From contig CAXXSE010000002.1 of the NCBI GenBank assembly GCA_963664935.2, positions 248,001-312,000 on the forward strand: a stretch of DNA of 64,000 nucleotides, in the 5' to 3' direction. This DNA comes from G963664935 sp963664935 (lineage in GTDB: Bacteria; Pseudomonadota; Gammaproteobacteria; Methylococcales; G963664935). The notes beneath the pieces are model-generated. The model worked only from the letters and a program-made list of their open reading frames with translations. It was not told where the DNA came from and did not search any database. Within the stretch, counting starts at the first letter, position 1. Every line of letters begins with the position of its first letter. A program made the position numbers and the translations under genes. Positions 1 to 8,266 of the stretch are shown here, piece after piece.

Positions 1-1
1 A

Positions 2-820
2 GATGCCTTCTTTTTATCCCGCTTCAACAGCTTCGGTTTAAACCTGTATCGTCAAGGGCCTAACGGTTTTGAGAAAATCAATTTGTTCGACGAAATCCAG
101 TACTTAACACATCAACAAACGGGCCTCGATTGGGCCGTGTGGGTCGGCAATAAAACGCACAAAACACAGGCTCGCCTATTACTCACCCGAATGCCCGAAG
201 AAATCGCTAACCGACGTCGACAAAGCGCCAAACAAGCCGCGCACAAGCGCGGCAAGGTTCCCAGCCAACAAACGTTGTGCCTGTGTGACTGGGGTCTATG
301 GATCACCAATATCCCCGAATCCTATCACGGCATGGATATGCCTCAATTGCTCGCCCTATATCCGTTGCGCTGGTCCGTTGAGCTTTTTTTTAAGCAGATG
401 AAATCAACCTTGAAACTTCAGCACACCACAGTACAAAGTAATGCTCATCGACTCACCTGCGAGGTCCTTGGAACCTGTATTGTTGCCCTGTTTATCACCT
501 TCTGCTATTCCTGTGCCCGCGCCCAGGCTTGGCGCCAGATGCAATGCGAAATCAGTTTCGATAAAACCGCAAAACACTTTCGCCGACATGTTGCACCACT
601 CGTTGACATCCTCTACCACCATACTCTCGACCGGTTAGCTGTCTATATGATTGACTATCTGAACGGCATCTTGGTCCGTTGCATTAAAACACGCCAACCC
701 AGCCGATCTAACTCCCTGGATGAATTCATTCAACCAAGCCGCTATCGGGATTATCGATTCTTCTCCGTTCCGATCAATTCTACGCCCCGGAGTATTGGCT
801 TAGAGGCCTTTGAGGCTTAA
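2..820 (+). CDS. IS4-family DDE transposase, 3' part (5' end outside window)
   Basis: The reading frame is open from base 2 and ends at a TAA at 818-820, so this is the C-terminal 272 codons of a transposase that starts outside the window. The stretch YPLRWSVELFFKQMK matches the IS4-family signature (Y, R, E and K at the conserved spacing), which holds the last acidic residue of the DDE site. The enzyme would cut and paste its own IS. The tail after the signature has normal family length, so the 3' end looks complete. It is followed within 12 bp by a 300-bp repeat that also occurs at 63353. The family call rests on the signature. Confidence 0.85.
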   Translation, partial: DAFFLSRFNSFGLNLYRQGPNGFEKINLFDEIQYLTHQQTGLDWAVWVGNKTHKTQARLLLTRMPEEIANRRRQSAKQAAHKRGKVPSQQTLCLCDWGLWITNIPESYHGMDMPQLLALYPLRWSVELFFKQMKSTLKLQHTTVQSNAHRLTCEVLGTCIVALFITFCYSCARAQAWRQMQCEISFDKTAKHFRRHVAPLVDILYHHTLDRLAVYMIDYLNGILVRCIKTRQPSRSNSLDEFIQPSRYRDYRFFSVPINSTPRSIGLEAFEA

Positions 821-831
821 GTTAACACCTA

Positions 832-1132
832 TGGTTTGAGGAAGCCCCTTGAAGGGGCTAAGAGCTTATATTTAGGTGGAATCCTCAACCCCAAAGAACT
901 AGCATAACTTTCAATAAATAATTCCACATCAAACTGGAAACATATTTTTGAAACTGCTCTGAATATTAATCCCTTAATGTTCCATCTATTGTTTTTTCCG
1001 ATGTTTCAGCGTGATCCAATTCTTCTTATTACCTTGACGGATGACCAAGTGAATTTAACAAATCTTTACGCTGGAACGGCAGAGCCTATTTGCATCGCAC
1101 CGGCAGAGCCGGTGGCTTAATGTAAGGAGTTA
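832..1132. repeat. Long dispersed repeat A, copy 1 (about 300 bp)
   Basis: This segment is nearly identical to 63353-63654. Its left end has a hairpin (AGCCCC/GGGGCT) and its right end is AAGGAGTTA. Here the right end abuts a hipA-like fragment in mid-domain, and at 63654 it abuts a different sequence, so the boundary is a real element edge. No coding frame was convincing. At 63330 the copy is preceded by a second hairpin (CCACCCGC/GCGGGTGG), which recalls the subterminal hairpins of IS200/IS605-like elements, but no transposase is present. Confidence 0.8.
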
Positions 1133-1552
1133 GCCGCAATTGCTTGCCATCCCAAAATGCCGCATGGTTGCGCGCATGATCATCGGTATTTCCCGATAAG
1201 ATATTAAATACCAAGCGAGAGAAGAGCTCTTTGAGTGTATCAGTAGGATCGACAAATCGAAATCTAATGATCTCCGCAAAAATTTCATAGCTCGCGTGTC
1301 GCGCCATCATGTCACCGAGCGCAAAAAGCGTTAACGCTGATACCATAGCTTTACGCTGCCAACCTGGCTCCGCCTTTTGCCGATCAAAACGCTCAATCAA
1401 TAAAACATCTTTGTGGGAAGCTTTAGCAAGCTTTACTGGCGCAACACCCAGACCAGCACGCTCAGCCAAGCGCATGGCGATAAATTCCGCTTTTACCACG
1501 CTATAAAGGTCAGAGCTCGAAGAAAACTTAGCAACATTAAGCCGATGCATAT
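1133..1552 (-). pseudogene. HipA-like kinase fragment, truncated at both ends
   Basis: The frame reads a typical HipA core: AKFSSSSD, then VVKAEFIAMRLAERAG, LLIERFDR, and the catalytic-loop motif NTDDHARNHAAFWDGKQLRLTP. HipA kinases are Ser/Thr kinases of toxin-antitoxin modules. The N-terminal HipA domain is missing, and the C-terminus stops right after LTP, where the family continues AYD. The following residues are encoded by dispersed repeat A. The HipB antitoxin gene was not found nearby. The sequence upstream of about 1552 in the same open frame does not look like HipA. This is a dead fragment left after an insertion or deletion at the repeat edge. Confidence 0.75.
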
Positions 1553-1827
1553 CGATAGATTTGCATCGGCTTGTGCGTTCAAAACCCGGCCATGAGAAAA
1601 AGGAACATGAAGAGCAATCGGGACTCAAACCACTCGGTGGTATAACCCTGCCGCTTTTGACCACTTTTGCGTTTGCTTCGTTTTTTGCGTCGTTCGAGGA
1701 AAAGAATAGTTAATTATTACGCTATTGCAAGACGTGACCCCACTTTTGTCGTGAAACACAGGGTGAACCCTAAATGATCCAGGGTTTCCGAAAAAAATCA
1801 TAGAATTAATGCAAAAATTTGATTTTT

Positions 1828-2712
1828 TTATTTCAGCCCATCGATAAGACGATCCATATCGTTGTGGAAATCCGGGTCGGGACGAATTGGCAAACCATTG
1901 CGGAATACCAATGGCTTGATGGTGTCGGGGATTACCGCCTCATCAGGCATCTGTGCACCCCGCACCAGCATAGGTACCACGGGAATATCTCGTTTGAGGG
2001 CGGATTCTATTTCTATTTTCACGTAATCACGCGGGTCAAAGAGCCGGCTTTTACCTTCCGGACCCTTAGCATCAAGCCAGCGGTCACCAATCACTGCCAA
2101 GAGAACCTTGCATTGTGACACACTGTTATCCAGGTGTGTCCGGAAATCGATCCCGAACGGGATGTTGTCGACATCCTTGAAAACAGCTTGATTCCCGAAT
2201 TTCTGGATCAGCCGGTCATAAATCCGGCCACATACATCCGGGCTGTCCTCCCTGCGGTAGGAGATGAATATGCGAGTGAGTGCCCCAGCTTGTTGTCCTG
2301 GTTCTATGGCATGGGGTGTGGCGGGCCGAGAATCCAATTTATTTTTAAATTCGACTACTTTGCTCCAGATGCCTTGCTGTGGACTAGCAGGTGCAGCACT
2401 GGCTTCGTTGAGGTAGAGAGCACTGCCGAGAGAAACGAGACTTCCCAGAAGGGGGAGAATATCGCTTTTTATGCCGCATTCGAGATGTATTTATTCCCCT
2501 TTGGACAGGTTTAGTTCAAGCGGTTCAGACTTGTAATTAACATCTTTTACCTGTACCAGATGTTTGCCCAATGTTACGCTATAGCGTTCGCTCTTGCCGT
2601 TGGCAATGGTGCCCTGTCTGCGCCCATCGATTTGAACTTCAAATTTATTAAATCCGCTGAAAAAGTTACTGGAGCGTTGCAGAAGAATGGTTGATTTATC
2701 CGCTGTTGGCAT
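1828..2712 (-). pseudogene. TIR-domain membrane protein with in-frame TAA
   Basis: One frame of 295 codons runs from ATG 2712 to the stop at 1828, interrupted by a single TAA at 2491-2493. Before the stop is a small beta-rich domain (about 73 aa, FEVQIDGRRQGTI...GKHLVQV) that resembles lipid- or peptide-display beta-sandwich modules. After it is a hydrophobic stretch (ILPLLGSLVSLGSALYL) that may be a membrane segment, then a TIR domain with FISYRRED, VFKDVDNIPFG and VKIEIESAL, whose Glu is a candidate NADase residue. The TIR part alone (1828-2337) can start at ATG 2337. Such genes act in signalling or immunity. Whether the two halves are still made as one protein is unknown. Confidence 0.8.
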
Positions 2713-2889
2713 TGATATTCCCCTGTTAGAATAGAAAGTTCGATCAGAGTTTACTAAAACTTCTTCAGATATTCGATCAGCAAATTCCTATGAGCGCAAA
2801 AGTCGGTTGGATTTAGGCAGCCTCTTCCAATGTGAAATGAGCCTGAAATTGCGTTTGGATTTGTTCATGATGGGAGGATGAAAACCCAC

Positions 2890-3048
2890 ATGAACGACAC
2901 ACAACTCGAAACAATCGAACAAATCCAGACATTTTTATCAGGAACACAGGCTGTCGACTTCATCATTGAAGACAAAGCTAACCGCTACGCATGGATTCAA
3001 CGTACATTGATTCGATTGCATTACCTGGAAGTTAACCCATCTTCGTGA
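2890..3048 (+). pseudogene. N-terminal fragment of a DDE/integrase-type transposase
   Basis: An ATG with a good ribosome site (GGGAGGATG region, 2874-2880) opens a 52-codon frame reading ETIEQIQTFLSGTQAVDF and ending RYAWIQRTLIRLHYLE. This is the usual opening of one group of rve-type transposases, in which a KG...TGYSR segment follows. The frame is cut at LEV by the left end of a short inverted-repeat element (3032) and stops at 3048. No continuation was found beyond that element at 3360. The call rests on recalled family similarity. Confidence 0.55.
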
Positions 3049-3360
3049 CTTTTAGTTCTCTAAGTCATTGAATTCTCGTTCCAAGATATTTTTCATGGAA
3101 AAAAGCTTTTTAAATCAATGGTGTTTTTTTAAATTATTTTGTAGGGCCATTTTCGTCTTTTTTGACGATAAATTCATTGCTTTTTGAAGAAATTATCATC
3201 ACTATTGAGTAGTAATTTAAATTTACGAAAATAAATTCTCGAAATTCAGCAATTTATACAAAAATACAAAATATGTAGCGCCAACTGGCTGCTTTTTAAA
3301 ATTTCAAGCTATTGATTTATAGGGATTACGAGGAAAATAGTCACGAAGATGGGCTAAGGG
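3032..3360. repeat. MITE-like element with 15-20 bp terminal inverted repeats
   Basis: The left end CCCATCTTCGTGACT (3036-3050) is matched in inverse by AGTCACGAAGATGGG (3341-3355), with TTAA/CTAA just outside. The interior of about 290 bp is AT-rich and non-coding. The element interrupts the transposase fragment at 2890. The size and the ends suit a non-autonomous transposable element. Confidence 0.65.
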
Positions 3361-3560
3361 GTTAGAAAGAAAAAAAGCGAAAAACAGAGAAGATAAAACC
3401 TTACTCAAAACACAAAGTATTCTTTTTTAAAAAGATATGGAGAATAGAAAAAAGAGCTGAAAGAGGAAAATCTGAGTTATGATGTTCTCTAAGTTCCAAC
3501 CAAAGAAAATAAGCGTAAACGAATACAAAAACTATTTTAAATCTTAAAAAGGAGTCTAAC

Positions 3561-3838
3561 ATGGGGTAGCTGAATTTGCTTTTGGTGTTGCTGCATCACT
3601 GCTGGCAAATGTTATTCAATCAATTACATCAAATTCCACAATAAATTACTTTCAGCAGAGACGTTTAGATAACCGTATTGATGAAGCTATCTCTATGGTA
3701 ATAGAGCCAATGCTCACAGGTCTGCAAAAAGATGGTGTCCCTGAGGAAATGCAGATTTTTTTGATGGAAGTCTGTGAAGAAGAGCTTCGTCCAATAGCAG
3801 ATGATTCCAAAAAAGGGGTCAGACCCTTTTTTAGTTAA
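3561..3838 (+). pseudogene. Fragment resembling the N-terminal domain of NACHT-type proteins, start out of frame
   Basis: A ribosome site (AAAAAGGAG) precedes ATG 3561, but this ATG runs into TAG after one codon. The coding frame lies one base away (from 3566) and reads AEFAFGVAASLLANVIQ, then RRLDNRIDEAISMVIEPM and EEMQIFLMEVCEEELRPIADD. A single missing G after the ATG explains this. The helical, acidic sequence resembles the N-terminal domain found ahead of some NACHT ATPases of bacterial conflict systems, as I recall it. The frame ends abruptly in a GGGGTCAGACCC palindrome, so the rest of the gene is gone. The function is uncertain. Confidence 0.4.
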
Positions 3839-4240
3839 AACAAGAAAGCTAGTACTCCGTCAAGGTTGTATTGACGGGTTCAGCGTGGCGAGAAGCGGCT
3901 AGGCATGCGACTGCGGGACTAACCGTAGCTCATTCAAGGGAGTACAACAACGCAGATGGCCGCTTATCGCCGCGCCCTGAGGGAGCCTCACAAAAACGTC
4001 ACCGCGGCATTGCTGTCCTTGAAAAGGACCTGCCATTCCCTACGAACAACGCCTTACATTAACGATTTTGTGAGGAGAAAAGGGGTCAGGTTGCGTTCTT
4101 CATAATACTCATTATCAATTTGGCGAACGAACAGTTTATTTGTTCGTCGTTTTCGCACCACACATATCGGCAACCATCTGTTCCTTCCTGTCCAACTAGA
4201 TTGGGAATCAAGTTCATTACCGATGCTTCTAACAGAGAAT
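3839..4240. other. Intergenic region with repeat debris
   Basis: No gene is supported. At 3852 a CTAGTACTCCGTCAA end resembles the terminal repeat of the long palindromic element at 47882-48149. At 4080 there is an AGGGGTCAGG...CTTCATAATAC segment related to the palindromic element at 56608-56753. A hairpin (GAACGAACA/TTTGTTCGTC) lies at 4122-4150. The open frame at 3871-4062 has no family features. Confidence 0.5.
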
Positions 4241-4264
4241 AAAGTGGACCCATGGGTCCACTTT
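4241..4264 (-). terminator. Perfect palindrome downstream of the grpE-like gene
   Basis: AAAGTGGACCCA is followed at once by its exact complement, giving a 24-bp perfect inverted repeat flanked by AATA/AGTATT. It lies 45 bp past the stop of the grpE-like gene and could end the Hsp70 operon transcript. There is no clear U-tract, so a protein-binding site is also possible. Confidence 0.45.
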
Positions 4265-4308
4265 AGTATTTCTTTATTCGTGACCTGGACTACCGTAGAT
4301 GATAAAGA

Positions 4309-4752
4309 CTAACGGTTGGAAACGGTAATGACCTCGGCGGGTCTCAATATTCGCTCTTTATGTTGATATCCATGCCGGACAACAGTGATAACCTGCCCTT
4401 CCGGAGCACCTTCCAGGGTCTCGGTATCAATAATTTTACATGAGCCGATTGCCGCTTTGTCACCGGGAAACTCAACCTGCTTAATGCCATTTTCTTCCAG
4501 GATGCGGATCAATTTCCGGTAAATTCTTTGAAAACTTTTGATGGCTTTCTTGGTTGGTTTATCGAGATTGTCTTCTTTCTCCCGCAACGAATTGAAAATG
4601 TTCTCGAAAGCATCCAGTACATTGGCTAGATCAAGAAAAAGCGTGTCTTGCTGTTCGCGAAACAGCTTGCTTTGTGAATCGAGTTCTCGTGATAATGCTA
4701 GTACTTCCCGTTGAAAGCCGATTAACTTAACTTGGAGTTGTTGTTTTTTCAT
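4309..4752 (-). CDS. grpE: GrpE-like nucleotide exchange factor
   Basis: The product is 147 aa from ATG 4752 (MKKQQLQVKLIGFQRE). A longer open frame goes back to 4941, but it would overlap the J-like gene far more and has no GrpE similarity there. Residues 1-85 are helical and charged (QREVLALSRELDSQSKLFRE). The C-terminal part shows the GrpE beta domain: EFPGD, EGAPEGQVITVVRHGYQH and LRPAEVITV. GrpE releases ADP from Hsp70. It is the last gene of the Hsp70 operon and overlaps the preceding J-like gene by 26 bp. It is shorter than housekeeping GrpE (about 190 aa), so it probably serves the variant Hsp70 at 8267. Confidence 0.85.
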   Translation of the reverse strand: MKKQQLQVKLIGFQREVLALSRELDSQSKLFREQQDTLFLDLANVLDAFENIFNSLREKEDNLDKPTKKAIKSFQRIYRKLIRILEENGIKQVEFPGDKAAIGSCKIIDTETLEGAPEGQVITVVRHGYQHKERILRPAEVITVSNR

Positions 4753-5014
4753 CAAAGTAATCCAACATTTCGAATTCGGGTGTCGATTGTTCGTCGACTG
4801 ACTCAGGTATAAAAGTACCCAAACATTCCGAGACGTCGATAAAATTTCTGAATTCAGCCACAGCCCGGGTTGTCGGATCGAACAGTTCCTTTTGTGCTTC
4901 GGCGACTCGCTTGGTATCGTGTGTTTGCTCACGCATCGCAATGGTAACGTGGGCCAGTATTTCTCGCTTGCTAGCCGTTTTTTCGACGGAAAGTACCGTG
5001 AAAGGATTGCTCAT
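4727..5014 (-). CDS. J-domain-like protein lacking the HPD motif
   Basis: The product is 95 aa and starts with MSNPFTVLSVEKTASKREIL. The layout is that of a J domain: a short helix, helix II (KREILAHVTIAMREQ), a loop, and helix III (AEAQKELFDPTTRAVAEF) ending in a DP-R pattern. The loop reads THDTKRV, where a J protein has HPD, so the residues that trigger Hsp70 ATPase are not conserved. The ATG overlaps the stop of the TPR gene (ATGA) and the end overlaps grpE, so the genes are translationally coupled. It is probably a dedicated but degenerate partner of the Hsp70 in this operon. Confidence 0.65.
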   Translation of the reverse strand: MSNPFTVLSVEKTASKREILAHVTIAMREQTHDTKRVAEAQKELFDPTTRAVAEFRNFIDVSECLGTFIPESVDEQSTPEFEMLDYFDEKTTTPS

Positions 5015-7068
5015 TCTTCTAATGCCTTAATATCTCGATGAATTTCGACTGTCAACGTGTGTCGGCCATCGACTATACAACAGCCTTGAAAAATTTCCCG
5101 AAGGACAGCCAAGCGCTCCTTTGCTTCCCAGCCTTGTACCGAACGATACCACTTACCAAGGACATCGAAATAATATTCGATATGACGTGAATCACCACTA
5201 CGTTTAACAGCCATAGCTGCTTTGATCGGTTTTTGCTGCTTAAACGCTTTGTTCATTTCATCACCAACTTTGCGAAAATCAATTTCAATCAGGGTATTTT
5301 TAACCATATCGGAATCAGGATAGATCGCCTGTGCTCTTTTCAGCAACTTTTCAACCGGTGCCGGATTGAGATTTTTGTTAAGAAGATCGATTGCCTGAAG
5401 TCCCATAACAAAAGCGGTCGCTTCACGAAATTTTGGTGTCTTAATCGACTGACTCAACAACTCCATGGCATCGGCCAAACCAACAGGAGAAGAGAAATCT
5501 TCGTCGTACACCAGCTTAACCATGTCATCCGCATAGCGAGGATGCCGTTCGATTAAGGGCAGCGCTTCGACAAAATAGCGTTTTAACTGTTTTTCGCCCT
5601 GCTTGACTTTTGCTAAACCATAGCCGAGAAAAACTCTTTGCCGACAGTAATTGAAAACGTCCTTTTGCTATGCATCGTTTGGAGATAGATTCGAAATTGC
5701 AGTCATTGCCTTATCGACTTCGCCAATTTCCATTAAAACCAAGCATCGTCCGGCTTCGGAAAAATAGGCTATAGCTTCAAAAAAATCATCATTTTGTCGC
5801 GTTGATAGCGGCTCTTGTTCCTGGAAAAACGTACTGATCCGTTGGCATAACGCATGTTCGGATGCGAAACTCGGTGTGCACGGAAACAGTTGTAAACTGC
5901 ATTGGTTAGCCGTCGCCAAGCTCGACAACCGTCGAATGGTTCGCGCTTCCAGGTCCCAGAAAGCGCGCGTTTTATCGGAAAGCTGCCCGGCGATATCATA
6001 GTGTTTAACCCATTTGTCCAGGTACTGCAACAATGATTCGCGTATTGCCCGGATGGTAAGCGCTTCACCCATATGTTGCTTAATACTCAGTCGATTAAGC
6101 AAATCATCGTTATAGATAGCTGTCAACCCATAACGAATCGCCAATTCTAGGTATTGACTGTCTTTTTCGACACATTTGAGATAAATTTTAGCGTATACGT
6201 CGAGTAAAAAGAGGGGCAATTCATCCGGCTGTGAGCTCAAAATATCGAGGATCTCCTTATAAGCCTCTCGGCGCCACAATTCTTCGATGGTTCGATACTT
6301 GAAATAGCGTGTATAATCTTGAAAACGTTGGGATGAGTTGTTTTCGGCCAGTGTTTTGAAAATTTCGTAGGCGATCACATAACCTTGGCCATCGCTTTCC
6401 AACTCCCGGCATAAGAACGGTAGTAACACCCCGATCTGTTCCAATAACTCGCCACACTGATCCTCGATGGCATTCCACTGCAGAAGAGCTTTTAAGTAGG
6501 CCCCGGTTTTGGCGCACGCGTAACCGTAATAATAACGTGATCGATCATTCGAAATGGAATACTGTTGGTAGCTATCGACCGCCTCACTAAAGCGTTTTAG
6601 CTTGACCAAGCAATTTGCTTTTTTATCGATTAACTCGGCGCTCGGATCGATAGCCAACATTTTTTCGCAAATCGCCAGTTCGGCATCCGCATCGTCACTG
6701 TTTGCGGCTTGGGCCATGAGCGTCGATGTTTCAACGCAAGCTTGCTTTTTCCGCAAATCGGCGATCTTATTCCGCAACCACGTTTCGCTTCGTTGTGCCG
6801 ATGCTTTTTCGAAGTAGCGGATCGCTTCTTGATATTTTCCCTTTTTTTCTAGCTTGTGGCCACGTTTGATGGCGTTTTTGTGCTCAGCCAGAGCAATTTC
6901 CCGCTCGCACTGCTGTATTTTTTCGCTAAGTGCCGGATCGGCTTGGATGCGGACAACCGTTTCAAACGCTTTTTTGGCCAGTGGATAGTTTTTTCGAGCA
7001 AAAAAGCGCTCGCCTTTCTGTAGCGCTTGTTTTAGGGTTTCTTCTTGGGAGGCGCCTTGCTTATTCAC
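5011..7068 (-). pseudogene. TPR-repeat protein of the Hsp70 operon, split by in-frame TAG
   Basis: A single frame of 686 codons runs from 7068 to 5011, broken by one amber codon at 5668-5670. The first 466 residues hold several TPR-like helical pairs (KRGHKLEKKGKYQEAIRYFE, ANCLVKLKRFSEAVDSYQQY). The 219 codons after the stop stay in frame and keep protein-like composition, and an internal ATG at 5523 could start a 170-aa piece. TPR proteins are scaffolds and often bind Hsp70 tails. The gene sits between the LysM gene and the J-like gene, with an ATGA overlap to the latter. Either it is a recent pseudogene, or the amber is read through, or the two pieces work separately. Confidence 0.75.
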
Positions 7069-7217
7069 TGATCGTTTCCATCATGAGTTTATTCACTCTA
7101 AAATAGTGTGGCTTAGGTGGTTTATCGGATGCCATCTGAACCGTGAATCGAAACCCGATTACACTGAGCCCCAAAGTCTATCATGGTTATTTGCTGTCCC
7201 AGTCATTGAGCATCGGC

Positions 7218-8222
7218 TCATTCGAGTAAAGGAATCAATATTCGAGTATCGACGGTTAACGGGGCGTTATCGTTTAGAGCGATCAATCGAGCGGTTTGCG
7301 TGCCATTACCGTAAAAACGCTTGGACAGAACCGACCAACGGTCTCCCGGTGCGACCCGATAGCGTAATAAGCTACCTTCGTCCGTTTTAACGATTAATGC
7401 TCGCAATTGCGCGGTTGCTTTTTTTCGGTCTTTGAGGATTTTTAATGACTTGGAGCCGCTATCATTGTAAATACCCAAGCCCGGATTGTATTCCAGCAGC
7501 AATGGATAAAAAACGCCGTTTCCGTAATGGCGTTTGGCAATCGACCAAAGCGTTTCATGACCCTGAGACGGATAGTAGTAGAACGCGTTATCATCGTTTG
7601 AGCCAGCGACTTTTTGATTCGCCGCAACCGGTATTGGATCCGACGGCGTATGTGGTTTGGAAAACGCTGATGATGCCTCCCCCATCGATTCGAGATCATT
7701 GCCGATTGATTTCCGTTGATCCATCATCACCGTCAGCATTTTTTTAACGGTTTCCAGACGCTGATCGAATAGGGTTATAAGACGGTGCGACGGCGCGGTT
7801 ACTGGCTCTTGTTCGGCCGAGGCGGTATCGATTTTAGTCAACACGGACTTTTGCGTTGCAGCAACGGTTGCGATTTGAAGATTAACCTGTTCAATCCGGT
7901 CATTGAACTGCTGGATCGCGATCCAATCACGATAAACCAGCCAAACCGTCAACAGAATAATGACCAAAAACAGCATCCACTGATGGTGCGGCCAAGCATT
8001 ATTTTTCGGTGTATTCGATGTCTCGTGAATCGTGTCCAAAGAAGAAATGACTGCCTTGGTCTGTTCTTTCAAATCAACAATTTCTTGTGATACTTCACGA
8101 ATAACCGCTTCTTCGTGTAGCGTATCAAGCAATTTAAAGCACTCTAAATCAGCACCGCATTGAGGACATTTTTCCGCTGCCTCGGCTAATCCGACTTTGC
8201 CGCACACTAAACAATTTTTCAT
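7218..8222 (-). CDS. Zinc-ribbon, single-TM, double-LysM protein
   Basis: The product is 334 aa. Residues 4-28 form a zinc ribbon (CLVC...CPQC). A coiled region follows, then one membrane helix at about 82-99 (WMLFLVIILLTVWLVYRDW). A second coiled stretch lies at about 100-190. Two LysM-like modules come last, near 214-250 (GHETLWSIAKRHYGNG) and 288-334 (VAPGDRWSVLSKRFYGNG). The predicted form is N-terminus inside and LysM in the periplasm on peptidoglycan. It lies 44 bp after the Hsp70 gene and 149 bp before the TPR gene on the same strand. It may tether the chaperone complex to the envelope. That role is inferred from order and topology only. Confidence 0.8.
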   Translation of the reverse strand: MKNCLVCGKVGLAEAAEKCPQCGADLECFKLLDTLHEEAVIREVSQEIVDLKEQTKAVISSLDTIHETSNTPKNNAWPHHQWMLFLVIILLTVWLVYRDWIAIQQFNDRIEQVNLQIATVAATQKSVLTKIDTASAEQEPVTAPSHRLITLFDQRLETVKKMLTVMMDQRKSIGNDLESMGEASSAFSKPHTPSDPIPVAANQKVAGSNDDNAFYYYPSQGHETLWSIAKRHYGNGVFYPLLLEYNPGLGIYNDSGSKSLKILKDRKKATAQLRALIVKTDEGSLLRYRVAPGDRWSVLSKRFYGNGTQTARLIALNDNAPLTVDTRILIPLLE

Positions 8223-8266
8223 CTATATCGGCGCTCCTGCTTCAGAATAAAGCCTCTTAAACGCGT

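Noticed and set aside
3871..4062. 63-codon open frame on the plus strand
   Set aside because: It has no family features, no ribosome site, and overlaps repeat-like sequence.
4241..4264. Palindrome as part of a toxin-antitoxin operator
   Set aside because: No such genes lie next to it; it follows the grpE-like stop and is better read as a transcript end.
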